Positions 59,055-64,000 of a DNA stretch of 64,000 nucleotides are shown piece after piece. Under the pieces are notes generated by a model. The model was not told the DNA's origin, ran no database searches, and saw only the letters and a program-made list of their open reading frames with translations. Where the stretch lies: the NCBI GenBank assembly GCA_945830575.1, contig CALZZE010000015.1, positions 1 through 64,000 of the forward strand, in the 5' to 3' direction. Source of the DNA: an uncultured Subdoligranulum sp. (lineage in GTDB: Bacteria; Bacillota; Clostridia; Oscillospirales; Ruminococcaceae). The position numbers and the translations under genes are program-made. Numbering within the stretch: the first letter of the stretch is position 1; each line of letters opens with the position of its first letter.

Positions 59055-60260
59055 TTATGTGCGTTCGCTGACCAGCTTGAAGCCTTCCCGTGTCAGGCAC
59101 TCCTTGATCTCGGCGATCTGCGCCGCGTCACGGGTCTCAAGGCCCAGCTTCAGGAAGCAGCTGGTGATGGTCATGTTGGGGTCGGCCAGATCGTACTGCA
59201 CGCTGACCACGTTGGCCCCGCAGCCCGAAATGATCTCGCTGACGCGGGTCAGCTGGCCGGGCTTGTCCTCCAGCGCGATCATCAGGTTGGTCTTGCGGCC
59301 GCTCATGATCATGCCGCGGGTGATGACCCGGGAGAGGATGTTCACATCGATGTTGCCGCCGGAAATCAGGCACACCGTTTTCTTTCCCTCGATGGGCAGC
59401 TTGCCGAACAGCGCCGCCGCCACGGGGGTAGCGCCCGCGCCCTCGGCCACCAGCTTCTGGTTTTCCATCAGCGCCAGAATCGCCGCTGCGATCTCGTCCT
59501 CGCTGACGGTGACCACATCGTCCACGTATTTTTCCACCAGTTCAAAGGTGTTCACGCCGGGGGTCTTTACCGCGATGCCGTCCGCGAAGGTGTCCACGCT
59601 GTCCAGCGTTTCATAGGTGTGGTCCCGGAAGGCGTTGGCCATGCTGGGCGCGCCCGCCGCCTGTACGCCGTACACCTTCACATCGGGGCGCAGGCTCTTG
59701 ATGGCAAACGCCACGCCGCCGATGAGGCCGCCGCCGCCCACCGGCACGATGACCGCCTCCACATCGGGCAGCTGGTCAAGGATTTCCAGGCCGATGCTCC
59801 CCTGCCCCGCAATGACCTGTTCGTCATCGTAGGGGTGGATGAAGGTCATGCCAGTCTGCTGCTGCAATTCCACCGCCCGGTCGTGGGCGTCATCGTAGGT
59901 GCCGGCCACCAGCTCCACCTTAGCGCCCAGCCGCTTGGTGCTTTCCACCTTCATAATGGGCGCGCCGTCCGGCATGCAGATGAGACTGGGAATCCCCATC
60001 CGGGTGGCGGCCAGCGCCACGCCCTGCGCGTGGTTGCCCGCCGAGCAGGCGATCACGCCCTTGGCCCGCTCCTCCTCGGTGAGCTGGCTGAGTTTGTAGT
60101 ACGCGCCGCGCACCTTAAAGCTGCCGGTGACCTGCAGGTTCTCGGTTTTCAGGTACAGCTCGGTCTTGTCGCTCAGCCGCGGCGCGGCGATGAGGTCTGT
60201 CTGGCGGGCAACGTCTTTGAGCACAAATTTTGCGTGGTAGATCTTGTCCAAAGTGAGCAT
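59055..60260 (-). CDS. ilvA: threonine ammonia-lyase with ACT domain
   Basis: GSFKVRGAYYKL PLP motif, VPVGGGGLIGG, C-terminal ACT. Confidence 0.95.
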   Translation of the reverse strand: MLTLDKIYHAKFVLKDVARQTDLIAAPRLSDKTELYLKTENLQVTGSFKVRGAYYKLSQLTEEERAKGVIACSAGNHAQGVALAATRMGIPSLICMPDGAPIMKVESTKRLGAKVELVAGTYDDAHDRAVELQQQTGMTFIHPYDDEQVIAGQGSIGLEILDQLPDVEAVIVPVGGGGLIGGVAFAIKSLRPDVKVYGVQAAGAPSMANAFRDHTYETLDSVDTFADGIAVKTPGVNTFELVEKYVDDVVTVSEDEIAAAILALMENQKLVAEGAGATPVAAALFGKLPIEGKKTVCLISGGNIDVNILSRVITRGMIMSGRKTNLMIALEDKPGQLTRVSEIISGCGANVVSVQYDLADPNMTITSCFLKLGLETRDAAQIAEIKECLTREGFKLVSERT

Positions 60261-60500
60261 GGGGTACTTCCTCTCTTCTTACATCCTCCCGCCCTCGCGG
60301 CGGGCACTTGTATGATTATAGTTGAAGTTTCCTAATTTGTAAAGTGAAAAAGTTTCATGTATCAAAAGCGCGTAAATATTGCCAATTTTCCCCCGGTATT
60401 TTTGGCACTCTAAACAGTTTCTTGTCCGCCGCAAATCGTGTATAATAGAGGTAAGCGGCCGGAGGTTTTGCTCCGGCGAAACGTATGAAGGGGGATTTCT

Positions 60501-61346
60501 ATGGATATTCGCTACTCCTGCAACCAGCGCGATTTCAAGCGCTACACCACCCAGGAAACCCGCGATGAGTTCCTCATCACCGGCCTGTACAAGGCCGATG
60601 AAGTGGTCGCCGTCTACAGCCATGTGGACCGTATGGTCACGCTGGGCTGCATGCCGGTCCATGAGGAGGTTTCCATCGACAAGGGCATCGATGTGTGGGC
60701 CAACTTCGGCACCAAGTTTTTCCTGGAGCGCCGCGAGATCGGCATCTTCAACATCGGTGACGGCGCCGGCACCATCAAGGCGGACGGCGTAGCCTATCAT
60801 CTGGGCTACAAGGACTGCCTGTACATCACCCAGGGCACCAAAGAGGTGACCTTCTCCAGCGACGATGCGGACAAGCCCGCCAAGTTCTACATGGTCTCCG
60901 CGCCGGCCCACTGCCGCTATGAGACCAAGCTCATCACCATTGCGGACGCCGCCAAGCGGCCTCTGGGCAGTCTGGAGACCTGCAACAAGCGCACCATCAA
61001 CCAGTTCATCCACCCCAGCGTGCTGAAAACCTGCCAGCTGTCCATGGGCATGACTGCGCTGGAGCCGGGCAGCAACTGGAACACCATGCCCAGCCACACC
61101 CACGAGCGCCGCATGGAGATCTACACCTACTTTGAGATCCCCGAGGGACAGGCCGTGTTCCACATGTGCGGCGAACCCACCGAGACCCGCCACATCGTGA
61201 TGCACAATTTTGATGCGGTCATCAGCCCGTCCTGGAGCATCCACAGCGGTGTGGGCACCTCCAATTACACCTTCATCTGGGCCATGGGCGGCGAGAACAT
61301 GGAATTTGATGACATGGACAACATCGCCACCACTGACCTGCGCTGA
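60501..61346 (+). CDS. kduI: 5-dehydro-4-deoxy-D-glucuronate isomerase
   Basis: 281 aa; MDIRYSCNQRDFKRYTTQETRDEFL; followed by kduD. Confidence 0.94.
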   Translation: MDIRYSCNQRDFKRYTTQETRDEFLITGLYKADEVVAVYSHVDRMVTLGCMPVHEEVSIDKGIDVWANFGTKFFLERREIGIFNIGDGAGTIKADGVAYHLGYKDCLYITQGTKEVTFSSDDADKPAKFYMVSAPAHCRYETKLITIADAAKRPLGSLETCNKRTINQFIHPSVLKTCQLSMGMTALEPGSNWNTMPSHTHERRMEIYTYFEIPEGQAVFHMCGEPTETRHIVMHNFDAVISPSWSIHSGVGTSNYTFIWAMGGENMEFDDMDNIATTDLR

Positions 61347-61388
61347 GACAGCCACCCGATTATTTCTAAATATAAGGAGGAACTTCCA

Positions 61389-62198
61389 ATGTCTGTCTGC
61401 ACTCCCAAATCCTTTGACCTGACCGGCAAGGTCGCTCTGGTCACCGGCGCTTCCTACGGCATCGGCTTTGCCATCGCCACCGCGCTGGCCAACAACGGCG
61501 CCACCATCGTTTTCAACGACCTGAAACAGGAACTGGTGGACAAGGGTCTGGCCGCCTATGAGGCCGCCGGCATCAAGGCCCATGGCTACGTCTGCAACGT
61601 CTGCGACGAGGACGCCGTCAACGCCATGGTCGCCAAAATCGCCGAGGAAGTCGGCCCCGTCAACATTCTGGTGAACAACGCCGGCATCATCAAGCGCATC
61701 CCCATGATCGAGATGAAAGCCTCCGAGTTCCGTCAGGTCATCGATGTTGACCTGAACGCGCCTTTCATCGTGGCCAAGGCTGTCATTCCCGGCATGATCG
61801 AGATGGGCGGCGGCAAGATCATCAACATCTGCTCCATGATGTCCGAGTTCGGCCGTGAGACCGTTTCCGCCTACGCTGCTGCCAAGGGCGGCCTGAAGAT
61901 GCTCACCAAGAACATCGCCTCCGAGTACGGCGGATACAACATCCAGTGCAACGGCATCGGCCCCGGCTACATTGCCACCCCGCAGACCGCTCCCCTGCGT
62001 GAGACCCAGCCCGATGGCAGCCGTCATCCCTTCGACCAGTTCATTCTGGCCAAGACCCCGGCCGGCCGCTGGGGCGAGGCCGAGGACCTGGGCGGCCCCG
62101 CCGTGTTCCTGGCCTCCGAGGCTTCCGACTTCGTCAACGGCCTGATCCTGTACGTGGACGGCGGCATCGCTGCCTACATCGGCAAGCAGCCGGGCTGA
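61389..62198 (+). CDS. kduD: 2-dehydro-3-deoxy-D-gluconate 5-dehydrogenase-like SDR (KduD/gluconate 5-dehydrogenase)
   Basis: TGASYGIGFAIA cofactor motif; YAAAKGG active site. Confidence 0.9.
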   Translation: MSVCTPKSFDLTGKVALVTGASYGIGFAIATALANNGATIVFNDLKQELVDKGLAAYEAAGIKAHGYVCNVCDEDAVNAMVAKIAEEVGPVNILVNNAGIIKRIPMIEMKASEFRQVIDVDLNAPFIVAKAVIPGMIEMGGGKIINICSMMSEFGRETVSAYAAAKGGLKMLTKNIASEYGGYNIQCNGIGPGYIATPQTAPLRETQPDGSRHPFDQFILAKTPAGRWGEAEDLGGPAVFLASEASDFVNGLILYVDGGIAAYIGKQPG

Positions 62199-62256
62199 TT
62201 TACGGCAGGTTGATGTTCCTTCTTTGAAAAGAAGGAACCGAAGAAACTTTCAGCAA

Positions 62257-62284
62257 AGGCCCTGCGGCATCCGCCGCAGGGCCT
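62257..62284 (+). terminator. strong hairpin downstream of kduD
   Basis: AGGCCCTGCGG/CCGCAGGGCCT 11 bp stem. Confidence 0.6.
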
Positions 62285-62311
62285 CAGTTTGTCGAAAAAC
62301 CTCAATTTGCG

Positions 62312-62414
62312 TTTGTAGGGGGCGGCGTCCTCGACGCCCCGTGGTGCGTTGCCAAACAAGAAACATCGTTGTAAGGCTGCCTTTCGCGGTCGAGGCATGC
62401 CTCGACCCTACAAA
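62312..62414. repeat. MITE-like/intergenic palindromic element
   Basis: 9 bp terminal inverted repeats TTTGTAGGG...CCCTACAAA; internal GTCGAGGCATGCCTCGAC palindrome and GGCGTC-ctc-GACGCC hairpin. Confidence 0.55.
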
Positions 62415-62461
62415 TGAGGGCAAGGTTTCTCGTGATGATTAGCCTTTTTCATAAGCAACGC

Positions 62462-62496
62462 CCGCCCGGCAGGTACACGCCGGGCGGGCTTTTTGT
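62462..62496. terminator. convergent terminator
   Basis: GCCCGCCCGGC-aggtacac-GCCGGGCGGGC-TTTTT. Confidence 0.85.
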
Positions 62497-62516
62497 ATGG
62501 AGGCTATGATGGAAAA

Positions 62517-63386
62517 TCAATCAATGGTGATGCCCCAGGTATAGGTTTTGGAGGCGCCGGGAGCCAGCTCTTCATGCTTGCCCGGCTCGTTGACGCTGTT
62601 GGCCCAGCCGTTCCACGGCTCCATGCAGACGAAGGACTCCACATCCTGCTGCCACAGCACGCCGTTGCCGAATCCGTCCCCGAAATCCACCGTCACGGTG
62701 TGGCCGCTGACGGCATCGCGGAACACCATGGGGCTTTCCACGCCGGTCATCAGCCGGATGGAATCCGCACTGCCGGGCTTTTTGGTCAGCGTGATCTGCG
62801 CCGGTGCGGCTGGCTGCTCGCCCTTGGCGTTGTCGGAGCAGGTGGCGGCCTTGATATCGAAGGTCACGTTTTCCACCGCGGAAACGCCGAAGTAGGGATG
62901 GAATCCCACGCTGAAGGGCAGCGGCTTGGCTCCGGTGTTCTCCACCGTCAGCGCCAGCTCTGCGCGGGCACCGGCCAGCGTGTAACGCATGGTGAGCAAG
63001 AAGTCAAAGGGATAGACGAACTTCGTCAGGCCGTTGGGGGCCAGCGTCAGCTCGATGACGTCATCGGCGGCGGTCTTGACCTGCCACGGCAGCAGGTCCG
63101 CAAACCCGTGGACTTCCATGGGATAGGGCGTGCCGTCAAAGAGATGCACGCCGCCGTCCGGCTTGCCGCAGCTGGGGAACAGAATGGGCACACCGCACCG
63201 GGGACGGTCGGTGGACTCAAAGTTTTTGTCCCGCAGCCACAGGTACTCCTCGCCGTTTCTGGTGAAGGAGGTGGCCATGCCGCCCTTTTCCGGCGTGACG
63301 GTCAGGGCGTAGGCCCCGTCGGTCAGCGTGATGGTTTTGTACGATACACCGTACTTCTCGTAAGTTCCGTTGGAAACAGTGGACAT
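62517..63386 (-). CDS. aldose 1-epimerase family protein
   Basis: RCGVPILFPSCGK and FSVGFHPYFGVS motifs. Confidence 0.9.
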   Translation of the reverse strand: MSTVSNGTYEKYGVSYKTITLTDGAYALTVTPEKGGMATSFTRNGEEYLWLRDKNFESTDRPRCGVPILFPSCGKPDGGVHLFDGTPYPMEVHGFADLLPWQVKTAADDVIELTLAPNGLTKFVYPFDFLLTMRYTLAGARAELALTVENTGAKPLPFSVGFHPYFGVSAVENVTFDIKAATCSDNAKGEQPAAPAQITLTKKPGSADSIRLMTGVESPMVFRDAVSGHTVTVDFGDGFGNGVLWQQDVESFVCMEPWNGWANSVNEPGKHEELAPGASKTYTWGITID

Positions 63387-63407
63387 CGTGACCCTCCTTT
63401 GCGGGTG

Positions 63408-64000
63408 TTACAGCACCACGCCGTCCTTGAAGATGGAGATTTCCCGGAATCCCTTCACCTCAGCGCAGGTCTTTTTGCCGCCGGCAACCTCCAGCACCAG
63501 ATGATACAGGTCCGCGCCCGCCTCGTCCAGCGTGCGCTCGCCGTCCGCCACCACACCGGCGTTGAAGTCGATCCATGTGGGCTTTTTGGCGGCCAGCTGG
63601 CTGTTGGTGGCGATTTTCAGCGTAGGAGCCGGCGCGCCGAAGGGGGTGCCGCGGCCGGTGGAGAACAAGATCATGTGGGCGCCGGCGGCGGTCAGCGCGG
63701 TGGCGGAGACCAGATCGTTGCCGGGGCCGTACAGCATGTTCAGACCCTTGGTGGTGACCGCATCGCCGTAGCCGATGACGTCCATGATGGGGGCGCTGCC
63801 GCCCTTCTGGACGCAGCCGCAGGACTTGTCCTCCAGCGTGGTGATGCCGCCCTGCTTGTTGCCGGGGCTGGGGTTGTCGTAGACCACCTCGTTGTGGGAG
63901 ATGAAGTAGTTTTTGAAGCCGTTGATCATGCTGACGGCCTTGTCAAACACCTGCTCGTTGACGCAGCGGTCCATGAGGAAGCCCTCCGCGCCGAACATCT
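63408..64000 (-). CDS. uxaA: altronate/galactarate dehydratase, C-terminal part (truncated by window edge)
   Basis: NPSPGNKQGGITTLEDKSCGCVQKGG and FSTGRGTPFGAPAPTLKIATN motifs. Confidence 0.88.
   Translation of the reverse strand, partial: MFGAEGFLMDRCVNEQVFDKAVSMINGFKNYFISHNEVVYDNPSPGNKQGGITTLEDKSCGCVQKGGSAPIMDVIGYGDAVTTKGLNMLYGPGNDLVSATALTAAGAHMILFSTGRGTPFGAPAPTLKIATNSQLAAKKPTWIDFNAGVVADGERTLDEAGADLYHLVLEVAGGKKTCAEVKGFREISIFKDGVVL

Noticed and set aside
60458-60477. GCCGGAG-gttttg-CTCCGGC hairpin in the kduI leader as another SD-occluding module
   Set aside because: The kduI SD (AAGGGGG) lies downstream and outside the stem; no forespore promoter geometry.
60279-62027. 582 aa minus-strand ORF opposite kduI/kduD
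   Set aside because: Antisense to two clearly recognisable genes; no SD and unnatural composition.
62224-62442. 72 aa ORF in the kduD-epimerase intergenic region
   Set aside because: Lies across hairpins and the MITE-like element; no SD, Arg-rich nonsense-like translation.

Overview
The window is a 64 kb stretch of GC-rich Bacillota chromosome, most likely Clostridia/Oscillospiraceae-like (inferred from gene content and codon use). It is nearly all ordinary coding sequence: ptsI, a patatin, rplJL/rplKA/nusG/secE/rpmG, addBA, spoIIR, ispE, tsaE/tsaB/rpiB/upp, recG, fakA-like, a BMP-type nucleoside/sugar ABC transporter, hrcA-grpE-dnaK-dnaJ, spoVT, aroF, ilvBNCD with a T-box leader, ilvA, kduID and a partial uxaA. 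I saw no rRNA, tRNA, CRISPR array, transposase or prophage. The most unusual signals are regulatory. (1) Four genes (spoIIR, spoVT, a DUF378 protein and a PF06541-like membrane protein) start immediately after a terminator-like hairpin. In each, the 3' arm carries the Shine-Dalgarno (SD) sequence. In each, a forespore sigma-F/G-like promoter (G-[A/C]-ATA or GATTA, 18 bp, CATACTG-like) is threaded through the hairpin so that the 5' arm lies in the -35/-10 spacer. Forespore transcripts would start past the anti-SD arm, while read-through transcripts would be terminated or translationally silenced. (2) The dnaK-dnaJ spacer holds a near-perfect three-way-junction palindrome over the dnaK stop codon, plus a possible SD-occluding switch in front of dnaJ. 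(3) A MATE transporter has a single in-frame TAG. (4) There are operator-like palindromes inside the aroF, lrp and ADH promoters, and a MITE-like element downstream of kduD. All structures and motifs were read by eye; no folding, database search or statistics were run.
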